NCBI GenBank assembly: GCA_023150895.1
Contig: JAKLJY010000017.1
Location: 1 to 64,000 of the forward strand
Direction of reading: 5' to 3'
Origin: Myxococcota bacterium
Lineage (GTDB): Bacteria > Myxococcota_A > Bradymonadia > UBA7976 > UBA1532
Length of the DNA stretch: 64,000 nt
Position 1 is the stretch's first letter. Each line of letters opens with the position of its first letter. This document shows, one piece after another, positions 7,825-17,043 of this stretch. The notes beneath the pieces were generated by a model that saw only the letters and a list, made by a program, of their open reading frames with translations, was not told the origin of the DNA and ran no database searches. Made by a program: the position numbers and the translations under genes.

Positions 7825-10254
7825 ATGAAAACGACCCCTGTCCTGCGGCTCGGCCTGACCGCCGCCCTGATCTGCGTCGCCTCGGCTGCGGACGCACGTA
7901 CCACGCCCTTCGGCGAGCGCGTCAACGCGGCCATCGACCGCGGGCTCGAGTGGTTCCGCGGGGTGCAGAACGGCGACGGTTCGTTCGGCCCCGGCGGCGA
8001 AGAGGCCACGGGCCTCGCCGTCCTGTGTTTCCTCGAGAAGCGCACCAGCGCCGACTGGAACGCCCCGCAGGTCGGCTTTCAGGGCATGGACGCCGCCGAT
8101 CAGGACCGCATCCGGCGCGCGGTGGCGTTCATGCTTCAGAACGAGCCGGGCATCAACGGCAGCGAGGCCTATCAGTACCGCACGGGCTCGGCGCTGATGG
8201 CGTTGTCCGTCTATCTCGGCACGGGCGGGCCGCCCGACGTCGGCGCCGGCATCGGCGTGCCGCAGGGCATCGCCAACGGCGTCCACTCGATCACCCGCAC
8301 CCAGGGCAACTTCGGGGTCAATCAGGGCGGCTGGAACTACAGCGCCCCCGAGTCGGACGGCGACCTGTCGACGACGCAGTTCGCCATGGCCGGCCTCTCG
8401 GCGGCCGAGCAGATCGCCCCGGGCTCGGCGGCGATTCTTCCCAACGCGATCGGCTTCATCAACAACACGAAGTCCGGCGACGGCGGTCACATGTACCGCG
8501 GCGGCAACCAGGGCGGGGACGCCGCGTCGAGCTCGATGACGGCCTCCGGTCTGTGGACGTACCGGCTCGCCGGACGCACCGTCGACGATCCCAACGTGCA
8601 ATCGGCGATGCTCTGGTTGCAGAGCAACTACCGCCACAGCGACCACCTCAACGTCAATTTCCCCCAGAGTTACTACTATTACCTCTGGGCGGCTGCCAAA
8701 GCGTTCGAGGTCAGCGCGCAGAGTCAGGGGGGGCTGAACAGCACCCAGATCGGTGGCGCCCGCGACCCGGTGGCCGACGGTTTCCCGGAGGAGCCACGCT
8801 CCTGGTACTACGACTTCGCCTTTTCCCTGGTCGAGTATCAGGGCGGGGATGGCCACTGGGACGCCCGCGACGGCGTGATCGGGAGCTGGACGCCCGGCTC
8901 GTCGACGGCCTTCGCCCTGCTCGTCCTCGAGCGCAGCCTCGGCGGGGCGTGCGTGGACGTCGACGGCGACGACCTCTGCGGCGACGAGGACAACTGCGTC
9001 GACCGCCCCAACCCCGATCAGGTCGACACGGACGGCGACGGCCTCGGCGACGACTGCGACAACTGCCCCGAGGTGCCCAACCCCGAGCAGACCGACGCGG
9101 ACGGCGATGGGCGAGGGGATGCGTGCAACGCGCCGTGTTTCGACCCGGGCGGCGAGCCCATCGCTCCGGGGCCTTGCGCGACGGGGCTGCCCGGCATCTG
9201 CCGCCTCGGCCATCAGGTCTGCGAGAACGGCTTCTTCATCTGCGTCCCCAATCGGCAGCCGGAGGAAGAGGTCTGCAACGCCGAGGACGACAACTGCAAT
9301 GGCGTCATCGACGAAGGCACGCGCAATGCCTGCGGCTTCTGTCTCGACGTGGCCGTCGCCGAGATCTGCGACGGCGCCGACAACGACTGCAACGGTCAGA
9401 TCGACGAGGGCGAACCGTGCCCCCCCAACTTCGTCTGCCTCGACGCCGAGTGTGTACCCCTCTGTCAGAACAACGAATGCGTCGAGGCGAATACCTACTG
9501 CGATGCGGCGACGAACCTCTGCCTGACGCCGTGCCACGGGGTCTCCTGCACCCTGCCGGCGCTGTGCGACGACGTCGACGGGCAATGCCGCGACCGCTGT
9601 GTCGACGTCGCGTGCCCGGACGGTCAGCAGTGCCTCAACGGGAGCTGTCTGCAAGGTGACTGCACGCAGAACGGCTGTCTCGACGGGCAGGCCTGCATCG
9701 ACGGCGCGTGCGTACCGGACCCCTGCGAGCGCTGCGGCCCCAACCAGTTCTGCCGCGGCGGGCAGTGCGTGGCGAGCTGCGCGGAGGTCTCGTGCGCCCT
9801 CGAGGAGAGCTGTCAGGACGGCGTCTGCCAACGCGATCCGTGCGGGGGCTTCGCCTGTCCGGCCGGTCAGGCCTGCAACAACGGCGCGTGCCAGCCCGAT
9901 CCGTGTCTCGCCATCAACTGTCCCGAGGAACAGCGCTGCGTCGCCGGGCAATGCCAGGGCGATCCGTGCCGCAACATCGAGTGTCCCGTCGGGCAGCGCT
10001 GCGAGGTCCACGTGACGCCGCAGTGCGTGGCCGACTGGACCGATCCACCGCCGCCGCCGGTGCTCGTGCAGCCCGATGCGGGCGCCGGGCCCATCACCAC
10101 GGGAGATGGCGGGTTTGGCGATGGCGGGGCCGGGGGTGACGACGCCGGCGGGGGCTGTTCGTGTCGCGTCGGGGGCGCCGGCGTTGGCGGGCTCCCCGCG
10201 CTCGGCCTCGTCGTGCTCGCCGGCCTGGCGCGGCGCCGGCGTCGGCGCGGCTGA
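7825..10254 (+). CDS. Secreted mosaic protein: alpha-toroid repeats, thrombospondin-3, MopE-like and Cys-rich repeats, MYXO-CTERM anchor
   Basis: The 809 residues open with a signal peptide (cleavage near ADA-RTTP). Residues 25-370 have prenyltransferase/squalene-oxidase-type alpha-toroid repeats (QNGDGSFG, QGGWNYS, YQGGDGHWDAR). About 375-432 is thrombospondin type-3-like, Asp-rich and calcium-binding in style (DVDGDDLCGDEDNC, TDGDGLGDDCDNC). About 482-530 holds two MopE-like repeats (CNAEDDNCNGVIDEG, CDGADNDCNGQIDEG). Then about 200 residues of short Cys-rich repeats, a Pro/Gly linker, and a C-terminus with CSCR (about 777), a hydrophobic stretch and a terminal Arg run: the MYXO-CTERM pattern for sorting and surface anchoring. 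Probably a cell-surface protein; the toroid's ligand is unknown. The domain reading is firm, the function is not. Confidence 0.85.
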   Translation: MKTTPVLRLGLTAALICVASAADARTTPFGERVNAAIDRGLEWFRGVQNGDGSFGPGGEEATGLAVLCFLEKRTSADWNAPQVGFQGMDAADQDRIRRAVAFMLQNEPGINGSEAYQYRTGSALMALSVYLGTGGPPDVGAGIGVPQGIANGVHSITRTQGNFGVNQGGWNYSAPESDGDLSTTQFAMAGLSAAEQIAPGSAAILPNAIGFINNTKSGDGGHMYRGGNQGGDAASSSMTASGLWTYRLAGRTVDDPNVQSAMLWLQSNYRHSDHLNVNFPQSYYYYLWAAAKAFEVSAQSQGGLNSTQIGGARDPVADGFPEEPRSWYYDFAFSLVEYQGGDGHWDARDGVIGSWTPGSSTAFALLVLERSLGGACVDVDGDDLCGDEDNCVDRPNPDQVDTDGDGLGDDCDNCPEVPNPEQTDADGDGRGDACNAPCFDPGGEPIAPGPCATGLPGICRLGHQVCENGFFICVPNRQPEEEVCNAEDDNCNGVIDEGTRNACGFCLDVAVAEICDGADNDCNGQIDEGEPCPPNFVCLDAECVPLCQNNECVEANTYCDAATNLCLTPCHGVSCTLPALCDDVDGQCRDRCVDVACPDGQQCLNGSCLQGDCTQNGCLDGQACIDGACVPDPCERCGPNQFCRGGQCVASCAEVSCALEESCQDGVCQRDPCGGFACPAGQACNNGACQPDPCLAINCPEEQRCVAGQCQGDPCRNIECPVGQRCEVHVTPQCVADWTDPPPPPVLVQPDAGAGPITTGDGGFGDGGAGGDDAGGGCSCRVGGAGVGGLPALGLVVLAGLARRRRRRG

Positions 10255-10285
10255 CCCCGCAACGCGCGCGAACCGGGACGCCGCC

Positions 10286-11641
10286 TCAGGTCAGCGCGGC
10301 GAGGGGGGGACGCACGGCGAGCAGCGCGCGGTCCATGTCGTCGGCCTTCGCCCGCTCGGCCGCCCAGAAGCTCTGATCGTCGAGCGCGCGCAGCTCGTCG
10401 ACGGACTTGCCCTGCTGCTCCACCCAGGTGAAGTACTTCTGGTTGTGCCACCGGCGGCGCGTCTCGCGGGTGCCTTCCTGGATCCAGTCGAGGCCGGCCC
10501 CGTGGAAGACCTCGAGGTCGCGCAGCGCGCGGTCGCGGTCGAAGCCCGGGCGCTTCGCGAGCACGGACGGATAACGGTCGAAGGCGTCGGTGGCCATCGT
10601 CACGATGTTCGCGCCTTTGCCGAGGCCGAGGTATTTCGCCGTCTTGATGGCGCCGAGCACGTTGCAGATGCCCGAGACGCCGAAGCGCCCGACGAGCGCG
10701 CGGCCCTCGGCGGGATCGGCCCCCGTCGCCTCGCACCACCACAAGGCGCCCTGCTGCACGACCTCGAGTCCGCGCAGGCAGGCCTCGTCGTCGATGCACA
10801 TCATGGCGTCCATGTTCATCACGTTGTGGACCCAGGTGACGTGTTTGTCACCGATGCCCTCGATGCGGTGGCCGCCGAAGCCGGCGTTGTAGAGGGTGGG
10901 GCACTGCACGGGTTCGAGCCCGACGATGAACGTGCCCTGCGTCGCCTTCAACACGTCGCCCGCGCCGATGGTGCCCGATGAGCCCATCGCGCTGACGAAG
11001 GCGTCGACCTTGCCGTCGCCGTACTGTTTCGCCAGCTCGGCCGCGGCGGGGGCCGTGACGGCGCAGTGGAAGCGGTAGTTGCCCATCTCCTCGAACTGAT
11101 TGAGGATTCGGTTCTCGGGCACGCCGCGCAGCCGCTTGACCTCGTCGTAGATCTCCTTGACGTTGCTCTCGCAGCCCGGCGTCGCGATGACATCGGCGCC
11201 GTACCCGCGGATCTTCTCGAAGCGCTCGGCGCTCATCTCGGCGGGCAGCACCACCAGGGAGCGATACCCGAGGCGGGGGCCGACCCACGAACCGCCGATG
11301 CCGAAGTTGCCCGTCGAGGGGAAGACCAGCGTGTGTCGCCCGGCCTCGATGTGCCCGGCGAGCTGATGCTCGAGCGCGATGCTGTAGGCGGCGCCGACCT
11401 TGTGGCTGCCCGTCGGGAAGTGCTGCCCGCTCATCACCAGGATGTTCGCGTCGACGCCCGTGAGCGCTTTCGGAAACAGGAAGCCATTGACGGTGCCGTC
11501 GGCGAGCTTCCAGGTGATGTTGAACAGGTTGACGGGATCGAGCGGCGCCTGATGCGACGCGATGAGGGCGAGACGGCGGAAGCTCTCGGGCAGGCGCGCA
11601 GGGTCGCGCATCTCGGCGAAGGTGGGTCCCCAGATGGGCAT
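10286..11641 (-). CDS. Fold-type II PLP-dependent enzyme (cysteine synthase / TrpB-like family)
   Basis: The 451-residue product has the PLP-lysine motif SGQHFPTGSHKVGAAY near residue 80, a STGNFGIGGSWVGPRLGY cofactor-phosphate-type loop, and the later glycine-rich AMGSSGTIGAGD. These identify the tryptophan-synthase-beta/cysteine-synthase superfamily, whose members do beta-elimination or beta-replacement on amino acids. The protein is longer than typical cysteine synthases (about 310) because of a C-terminal extension of about 100 residues. The ATG at 11641 gives the natural N-terminus MPIWGPTFAEMRDP. It converges with the MYXO-CTERM gene and diverges from the acyltransferase gene. Substrate cannot be assigned; threonine synthase, dehydratase or a CBS-like role are all possible. 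Confidence 0.75.
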   Translation of the reverse strand: MPIWGPTFAEMRDPARLPESFRRLALIASHQAPLDPVNLFNITWKLADGTVNGFLFPKALTGVDANILVMSGQHFPTGSHKVGAAYSIALEHQLAGHIEAGRHTLVFPSTGNFGIGGSWVGPRLGYRSLVVLPAEMSAERFEKIRGYGADVIATPGCESNVKEIYDEVKRLRGVPENRILNQFEEMGNYRFHCAVTAPAAAELAKQYGDGKVDAFVSAMGSSGTIGAGDVLKATQGTFIVGLEPVQCPTLYNAGFGGHRIEGIGDKHVTWVHNVMNMDAMMCIDDEACLRGLEVVQQGALWWCEATGADPAEGRALVGRFGVSGICNVLGAIKTAKYLGLGKGANIVTMATDAFDRYPSVLAKRPGFDRDRALRDLEVFHGAGLDWIQEGTRETRRRWHNQKYFTWVEQQGKSVDELRALDDQSFWAAERAKADDMDRALLAVRPPLAALT

Positions 11642-11731
11642 GACGGATCTCCTGACGGTACGCGCGCCGGGGCGGCGCGAATCGGCGCAATCTATCACGC
11701 TGCGCGCGCGGGACGATGTATCTTGCGGCGA

Positions 11732-13393
11732 ATGAACGCCCCGATTTTCCAGTTCAATCGTCACCGCGACGAGATCGAGCGCGAGGTGGTGGAGCGGACG
11801 GTCACGGAGCTCGGCCGATACGGCGGGGTCGAGCCGCCCCGCAGCTATCAGCTCGTCCTCAACGACGCCGCCTTCCGGGAGATCGACCGACTCGAACACT
11901 CGCCGGACGCCGATCCCGCCCCGCTCGAACGCTGGAAACGCCTCGCCCGCAAGCTCGGGCGCATGAGCCCCGACGAGCTCGTCGCCGAGTGCCGCTCGCT
12001 CTGCGCGTGGTACGTCGCCGACGTGCAGGGGCACTTCGACCGGCGAGTCTACGACGTCGCGACGCGCGTCCTGCCGGTGGGGCTCGGCCTGCTCTTCAAG
12101 GGCACCGATCTGGCGTCCGGGGTGCAACGCCTCGCCGAAATGCGCACGCTCCCCGGCCTCGAGACGCTGCGCGACCTCTCGCAGCGCATTCGCATCGAGG
12201 GCGAGCTCCCGACGATTCGCAAGCTCGCCGAGATCGGCACCCTGGTCGTCGTGCCGACGCACTCGAGCAACATGGACAGCATCGTGCTCGGCTGGTCGCT
12301 CATGGAAGCCGAGCTCCCGCCCGTGACCTATGGCGCCGGGAAGAACCTCTTCTCGAACCCGCTCATCGGGTACTTCATGCGCAACCTCGGCGCCTATCGG
12401 GTCGATCGCCGCCTGCGCCACGCGCTCTACAAAGAGGTCCTCAAGACGTACAGCCAGGTGCTCCTCGAGCGCGGATTCCACAGCCTCTTCTTCCCGGGGG
12501 GCACCCGCGGTCGCTCGGGCAAGGTCGAGCGCAAGCTCAAGCTCGGCCTCCTCGGCAGCGCGCTCGAAGCGACGTCCGAGCGCCTGCAGCGCGGGGACGA
12601 GCGCCCGATCTTCATTGTGCCCTGCACCATCAACTACCCGTTGGTGCTCGAGGCCGAGACGCTCATCGAGGACTACCTGAAAGAGTCCGGTCAGGCGCGC
12701 TACATCATCGAAGACGACGAGTTCTCCAAGCTCGGCCGGGTCTCCCACTACGCGCTGAAGGTCATGGGGCTCAACACCTCGATGGCCATCCGTTTCGGCA
12801 CGCCGATGGACGTCTTCGGCAACCCGGTCGGGCCGGACGGCGTCAGCCGCGGTCCCGACGGCAGCGCGCTGCGCCGGGAGCGGTATCTCTTCCGAGACGG
12901 CGTCCCCTTCGCGGATGCGGCGCGGGATGCCGAGTACACCCGCGTCCTCGGTCGGGCGGTCGCCGACGCGTTCCTGCGCGAGACGGTGCTGATGCCGACG
13001 CAGTTCGCCGGCTGGCTCATGCTGGAGCGCGAGCGACGGCGCGCCCCGAATCTCGATCTGTTCGCCTTGCTGCGCACGACGAGCGGCGATGTCCACCCGC
13101 GGGCGTCGGTCTGCGAGGACGCGGAGTGGCTGCGCGCGCGACTCGTCTCGCTGGAGAGTCAGGGCCGCCTGCGCCTCGATCCGGCGCTGCGCCAGGCCCC
13201 GATCTCGTCGGTGCTCGACGAGGCGGTCGCGACGTTCGGCATGTACCACTTGCGGCCGGCGCTGGAGAGCATGGACGACGGCGGGATCCTCGTCGGTGAT
13301 CCCAAGCTCCTCTATTTCTACGGCAATCGGCTCGACGCCTGGGCGACGGAGCTGCGAACGGCGTTCGCCTCGGGTGGGGAGGTGGTCTCGTGA
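11732..13393 (+). CDS. Glycerol-3-phosphate acyltransferase-like protein (PlsB-type)
   Basis: The 553-residue protein carries GPAT/LPLAT signatures: HX4D as VVVPTHSSNMDSIVLG (block I, about residue 173), a block III-like FFPGGTRGRSGKVERK where the family consensus is EGxRSR, and block IV IFIVPCTINYP. Such enzymes acylate glycerol 3-phosphate (or a related acceptor) at the inner membrane in phospholipid synthesis. It is shorter than E. coli PlsB (about 800). The stop overlaps the start of the GpsA-like gene (GTGA), so the two are translationally coupled, which fits a joint role around glycerol 3-phosphate. The block III Glu-to-Gly change leaves the exact acceptor uncertain. Confidence 0.8.
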   Translation: MNAPIFQFNRHRDEIEREVVERTVTELGRYGGVEPPRSYQLVLNDAAFREIDRLEHSPDADPAPLERWKRLARKLGRMSPDELVAECRSLCAWYVADVQGHFDRRVYDVATRVLPVGLGLLFKGTDLASGVQRLAEMRTLPGLETLRDLSQRIRIEGELPTIRKLAEIGTLVVVPTHSSNMDSIVLGWSLMEAELPPVTYGAGKNLFSNPLIGYFMRNLGAYRVDRRLRHALYKEVLKTYSQVLLERGFHSLFFPGGTRGRSGKVERKLKLGLLGSALEATSERLQRGDERPIFIVPCTINYPLVLEAETLIEDYLKESGQARYIIEDDEFSKLGRVSHYALKVMGLNTSMAIRFGTPMDVFGNPVGPDGVSRGPDGSALRRERYLFRDGVPFADAARDAEYTRVLGRAVADAFLRETVLMPTQFAGWLMLERERRRAPNLDLFALLRTTSGDVHPRASVCEDAEWLRARLVSLESQGRLRLDPALRQAPISSVLDEAVATFGMYHLRPALESMDDGGILVGDPKLLYFYGNRLDAWATELRTAFASGGEVVS

Positions 13394-14316
13394 GGGCCGT
13401 CGTCATCGGAGACGGCGCGTGGGGTGGCGCCCTCGGGCGGCGCATGGTCGCCAACGGGGTCACGGTCACGCTCGTCGGTCTCGCCGCATCGCGCCGCAAG
13501 CTGCCCGGGGGGCTGGTGCACACCACCGATCTGGCCGCGGCCCTGGCCGGCCACGAGCGTGTTCTCGTGGCCGTCCCGAGTACGGCGCTCGAGGCGCTTT
13601 TCACGGCCGCCGCCCCGTACCTCGAGGGCCACCACCGCGTCGCGACGACGGCCCGCGGACTGGCGCCGGGGGAGCCGCCGCGGCGGGCGTCCGAGGTCCT
13701 CTCGGCGCTGACGTGCGTACGGCAGACGGCCGTGCTCGCCGGGGCCGCCGATGCGGCGGCGCTCGAGGCCGACCACCCCGCCGCGCTCGTGGTCGGCAGC
13801 GCGTACCCGTCGTTCGCGCGCGAGCTCCAGACGGCGCTGGCGGGCCCCGCGCTGCGGGTCTACACGAATACCGATCCCGCCGGCGTCGAGCTCTCGAACA
13901 TGCTGGCCGCGGTGCTGGCCGTCGCGCTCGGCACGGCCCGGGCGCTCGGGGTCGGAGCCGCTTCCGAAGCGACGGCGCTGACCCGCGCCCTCGCCGAGAT
14001 GGAACGCCTGTCCCAGGCCCTCGGCGGTCAGGCGGGCACGGCGTACGGCCTGGCCGGCCTCGGCGTGCTGACCGATCTCGTGTTCTCCGGCGACGGCGCC
14101 GCGTTCAAGGCCGGCGCCGCGCTCGCCCGGGGTGATCTCGACGGCGCCCGCGCCGACCACGAACTCGTGGACGCGGCGGCCAATCTGGCCTCGCGCGCCC
14201 GCCAGGCCGCACTGCGCGCCCCGATGGTCGAAGCCATCGCGGCGATGCTGCGCGGCGAGCTTGCGGCCCGCGACGCGATGACGATGCTGATGGCGCGGGC
14301 CGCCCGCGCCGAGTGA
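13390..14316 (+). CDS. GpsA-like glycerol-3-phosphate dehydrogenase family protein with missing catalytic lysines
   Basis: The 308 residues follow the GpsA fold: N-terminal nucleotide motif GDGAWGGALGRRM, VAVPSTALEALF, VVGSAYPSFARE, YTNTDPAGVELSNMLAAVLAVALG and GLAGLGVLTDLVF. In genuine GpsA the GVELxGALKN segment contains the essential Lys and the earlier TKG segment a second one. Here they read GVELSNMLAA and TTARG, so both lysines are absent, and the GDL Asp is replaced (GVL). NAD(P)-dependent dihydroxyacetone-phosphate reduction is therefore doubtful. It may be a non-catalytic partner of the acyltransferase encoded just upstream (4-base overlap, GTG start), or act on another substrate. 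Family membership is clear, activity is not. Confidence 0.72.
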   Translation: MRAVVIGDGAWGGALGRRMVANGVTVTLVGLAASRRKLPGGLVHTTDLAAALAGHERVLVAVPSTALEALFTAAAPYLEGHHRVATTARGLAPGEPPRRASEVLSALTCVRQTAVLAGAADAAALEADHPAALVVGSAYPSFARELQTALAGPALRVYTNTDPAGVELSNMLAAVLAVALGTARALGVGAASEATALTRALAEMERLSQALGGQAGTAYGLAGLGVLTDLVFSGDGAAFKAGAALARGDLDGARADHELVDAAANLASRARQAALRAPMVEAIAAMLRGELAARDAMTMLMARAARAE

Positions 14317-14333
14317 TGCCGGAGACTCTCGTC

Positions 14334-14558
14334 ATGCCCATCTTCGACTACCGTTGCGCCGAGTGCGGCCACACTTTCGAACTCATCGTTCAGACGTCCA
14401 CCGTGCCCGAGTGCCCACGGTGCCACACGCAGCGGCTCGACAAACTGTTGTCGCGCTTCGCCGTCGGCGGGCAGGCGAACGCGCCGGTCATGGCCGGGCT
14501 GGGCTGTGGTCAGTGCGGCGATCCGCGCGGACCCGGAGCCTGCCGGTTCGACGCCTGA
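14334..14558 (+). CDS. FmdB-family zinc-ribbon protein
   Basis: This 74-residue protein begins MPIFDYRCAECGHTFE and has two CxxC knuckles (residues 8/11 and about 29/32), the pattern of the FmdB/CxxC_CXXC_SSSS family of small putative regulatory zinc ribbons. I use the ATG at 14334, nine bases after a GGAG; an earlier GTG/ATG in frame overlaps the gpsA-like stop and lacks the family start. It lies 17 bp after the GpsA-like gene and 7 bp before the MFS gene. The molecular role of this family is poorly known. Confidence 0.85.
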   Translation: MPIFDYRCAECGHTFELIVQTSTVPECPRCHTQRLDKLLSRFAVGGQANAPVMAGLGCGQCGDPRGPGACRFDA

Positions 14559-14565
14559 TCGACGC

Positions 14566-15813
14566 ATGCGCCCCGTCTCGGTCTCGGCGGTCATCTTCCT
14601 CATCGGGGCCATCCAGGCCGTCAACGTCCTCGACTTCATGATGGTCATGCCGATGGGCCCCTGGTTCGCCGAGGGCCTCGGCTTTCCGCTCAGTCACGTC
14701 GCCTGGCTCGGGGGCAGTTACACGGCGGCGGCGGCCGTCTCGGGCTTCCTGGGGGCCTTCTTCCTCGATCGCTTCGATCGGCGCAAGGCGCTGGCCGTCG
14801 CGCTCGCCGGGTTGGTCCTCGGCACGGCCGCCGGCGGGCTCGCCGTCGACCTCGGCACGCTCCTCGCCGCGCGCATGGTCGCCGGGGCGTTCGGCGGGCC
14901 GGCCACGTCGTTGGCCCTCTCGGTCATCGCGGACGTCGTCCCCCCGGAGCGGCGCGGACGCGCGGTGGGGGCCGTGATGAGCGCCTTCTCGGTCGCATCG
15001 GTCTTCGGCGTCCCGGCCGGCCTCAAGCTCGCTCAGCTCGGCGGTTGGCGGCTGCCCTTCTTCGCGGTGGCCGGCCTCGCCGCCGTCGTGGCCCTCGGCG
15101 CCGTCCTGCTGCTCCCGCCGATGCGGGGCCACATCGCGGCCACGCGCGAGCACCCACCACGCCGGGGCCGGTTCGCCGGCGATCCGCTCGCCCGTCTTTC
15201 GCTCGTGACGACGGCGACGATCTTCGCGGCGAATTTCTCGGTCATCCCGAACATCGCCGGCTTTCTGCAAGCCAACCTCGGCTACCCCGCGGACCGGATG
15301 GACGTGTTGTACGGCGTCGGCGGTGCCTTCAGCTTCGTCACGATGTCTCTGGTCGGGCGGGCGGTCGACCGGGTGGGGGCGCCGGCCGTCGCGACCGTCG
15401 GCGCGGCGCTCTATGTCGGCGTCATGAGCGCCGTCTTCATCTGGGCGCCGCCGGGACTGCCGATTCTGCCGCTCTTCGTCACGTTAATGGTGGCGCAGTC
15501 GCTGCGCATGGTGCCGCTCAACGCGCTGACGTCGCGGGTCCCGGCCCCGGCCGATCGGGCGGGCTTCATGTCGACGCAGTCCGCGGTGCAGCACATCGCG
15601 TCGTCGATCGGAGCGTTTCTGTCCGCCGGGTTTCTCGTCGAAGCCCCCGACGGCCGCCTCGTCGGCATGGATCGCGTCGCGACCATCGCGACGGTCCTGT
15701 GTCTGCTGCCCCCGCTGCTGATGTTTCGCATTCAGCGCGGCGTCGTGGCGAGGGAAGGGGGGGGGCGGTCATTGCCGGGCGCCCCCCCCGCGTCTGCCCC
15801 CCCGGCTCAGTAG
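14566..15813 (+). CDS. Major facilitator superfamily transporter
   Basis: The 415-residue hydrophobic protein has about twelve membrane segments in two halves. It carries an MFS loop 2-3 signature (GAFFLDRFDRRKAL) and a central hydrophilic loop near residues 185-215. It resembles drug/H+ antiporter or sugar-efflux type MFS proteins (NVLDFMMVMPMGPWFAEGLGF at the N-terminus), but the substrate cannot be deduced. The start ATG at 14566 gives a conventional first membrane helix, although no clear ribosome-binding site is visible; expression may depend on read-through from the fmdB-like gene 7 bp upstream. Its last bases overlap by 7 nt the convergent lipoprotein gene. Confidence 0.85.
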   Translation: MRPVSVSAVIFLIGAIQAVNVLDFMMVMPMGPWFAEGLGFPLSHVAWLGGSYTAAAAVSGFLGAFFLDRFDRRKALAVALAGLVLGTAAGGLAVDLGTLLAARMVAGAFGGPATSLALSVIADVVPPERRGRAVGAVMSAFSVASVFGVPAGLKLAQLGGWRLPFFAVAGLAAVVALGAVLLLPPMRGHIAATREHPPRRGRFAGDPLARLSLVTTATIFAANFSVIPNIAGFLQANLGYPADRMDVLYGVGGAFSFVTMSLVGRAVDRVGAPAVATVGAALYVGVMSAVFIWAPPGLPILPLFVTLMVAQSLRMVPLNALTSRVPAPADRAGFMSTQSAVQHIASSIGAFLSAGFLVEAPDGRLVGMDRVATIATVLCLLPPLLMFRIQRGVVAREGGGRSLPGAPPASAPPAQ

Positions 15814-17030
15814 TTCGGGAAGATCTGTGCGAAGAACATCGCGAACGGGTTCCCGCCGCCCTCGAGGCCGATCTCTTCCTGCAGCATGCCATCGGCGTTG
15901 AACGTCACGAGCTTCGCCGAGCCGGCAATGGCGCTGTCGAGCAGCAGAAACCCGGAGCCGAGCGAAAGCAGGCCGACGCCGTCGGTGAACTCGCCGGGCT
16001 GCACCAGGACGGCCTCGAGTTCGGGCGGGACGCGCCCGCTCGCGGCGGCTTTGTAGAGCATCACCCCGAACCCGTTGCCGGCGCCCCCCGCCTCGCCGGT
16101 GATCAGAAGCTTCGTGCCCTCCTCCGTGGCGATGCCGGCGATGGCATTGGCCGCGCCGATCTGGTCGGCGGGGAAGTCGGGGGCGAAGGGGTGCTTGTAG
16201 AGCTTCGGCGGCCGGTTCGTGAATGTCGCGATGGCCGACTCCGCGTCGAGGAAGAGCAAGTCGGTCACGCCCTCGACGCGGCTGGTCATGGAGAGGGGCG
16301 GCAGCCACGGGCCCCGGAACCCGCCCTCGCCGTCGAGCTCGTAGAAATTGCTGTTGCCCTTCGACCAGGCCACGAAGGCGTCGCCCGACGGGTGCGACCA
16401 GAGCCCGTCGATGTCGGCGAGGTTGATGTTGACCGCGACGCGCTCGATGTAATTGCCGTCGGCATCGTACGCGTGAATTTCACCGCGCCCGTCGTTCGTC
16501 GCGGTCACATAGAACGGCCCGTCCTCCCGGGCAGAGCGCGCGAAGCCGCCGGCGTTGGTGATGCCGGCCGCGCGGAGGTCCAGGAACGTGCAGAAGTAGG
16601 ACGCACCGAAGTCGCGCTGCCGATAGGCGTCGACCCGGTCCGGAAATGCGATGAGCAAGTACTCTCCGGCCTGCAGGTCCGGGCAGCGCACGTCCGGCGG
16701 CTGTTCCGTCGACCCGCCGCCCGAGCCGCCCTCGCCGCCCGCGCCCCCGGGCTGTTCGCCGCCCGCGCCCCCGGCCGTGCCACCGGACGCGTCGGTGCCC
16801 ATGTCGTCGAGTATCGGCGTTCCACCCGTCGAACCGCCGGCCGCTGCGTCGCCGCCGCCCCCGTCGTCGCTCGATGAACCACAGGCACTCAGACCGAGGA
16901 CCAGCGCGGCCCCCACCAGCATCGGAAAGCCGGCGGCCTCGAAGACCCGCCCGGAACGCGCCACGGACGCCGCTTCCCGGTTGACCAGACCTTCACTGTC
17001 AGACTTGCGCTCACGCTCACGCTCACTCAC
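15807..17030 (-). CDS. Lipoprotein with Gly/Ser-rich spacer and possible beta-propeller domain
   Basis: The 407-residue product starts at GTG 17030, with GGGGAG seven to eight bases upstream on the minus strand. It has an unusually long charged lead (SERERERKSDSEG) before a hydrophobic stretch ending in the lipobox LSAC (Cys at about residue 50). About 65 residues of Gly/Ala/Ser/Thr spacer follow, then a globular part with repeated units such as EIHAYDADGNYIERV, FYELDGEGGFRGP and LVTFNADGMLQEEI, suggestive of a beta-propeller. No enzyme motif is visible and I do not recognise a family. A shorter start near the hydrophobic stretch is possible. Confidence 0.75.
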   Translation of the reverse strand: MSERERERKSDSEGLVNREAASVARSGRVFEAAGFPMLVGAALVLGLSACGSSSDDGGGGDAAAGGSTGGTPILDDMGTDASGGTAGGAGGEQPGGAGGEGGSGGGSTEQPPDVRCPDLQAGEYLLIAFPDRVDAYRQRDFGASYFCTFLDLRAAGITNAGGFARSAREDGPFYVTATNDGRGEIHAYDADGNYIERVAVNINLADIDGLWSHPSGDAFVAWSKGNSNFYELDGEGGFRGPWLPPLSMTSRVEGVTDLLFLDAESAIATFTNRPPKLYKHPFAPDFPADQIGAANAIAGIATEEGTKLLITGEAGGAGNGFGVMLYKAAASGRVPPELEAVLVQPGEFTDGVGLLSLGSGFLLLDSAIAGSAKLVTFNADGMLQEEIGLEGGGNPFAMFFAQIFPNY

Positions 17031-17043
17031 GTCGAGACTCCCC

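Noticed and set aside
10255-10285. Terminator between the convergent MYXO-CTERM and PLP-enzyme genes
   Set aside because: The 31-base gap shows no convincing stem with a T run on either strand.
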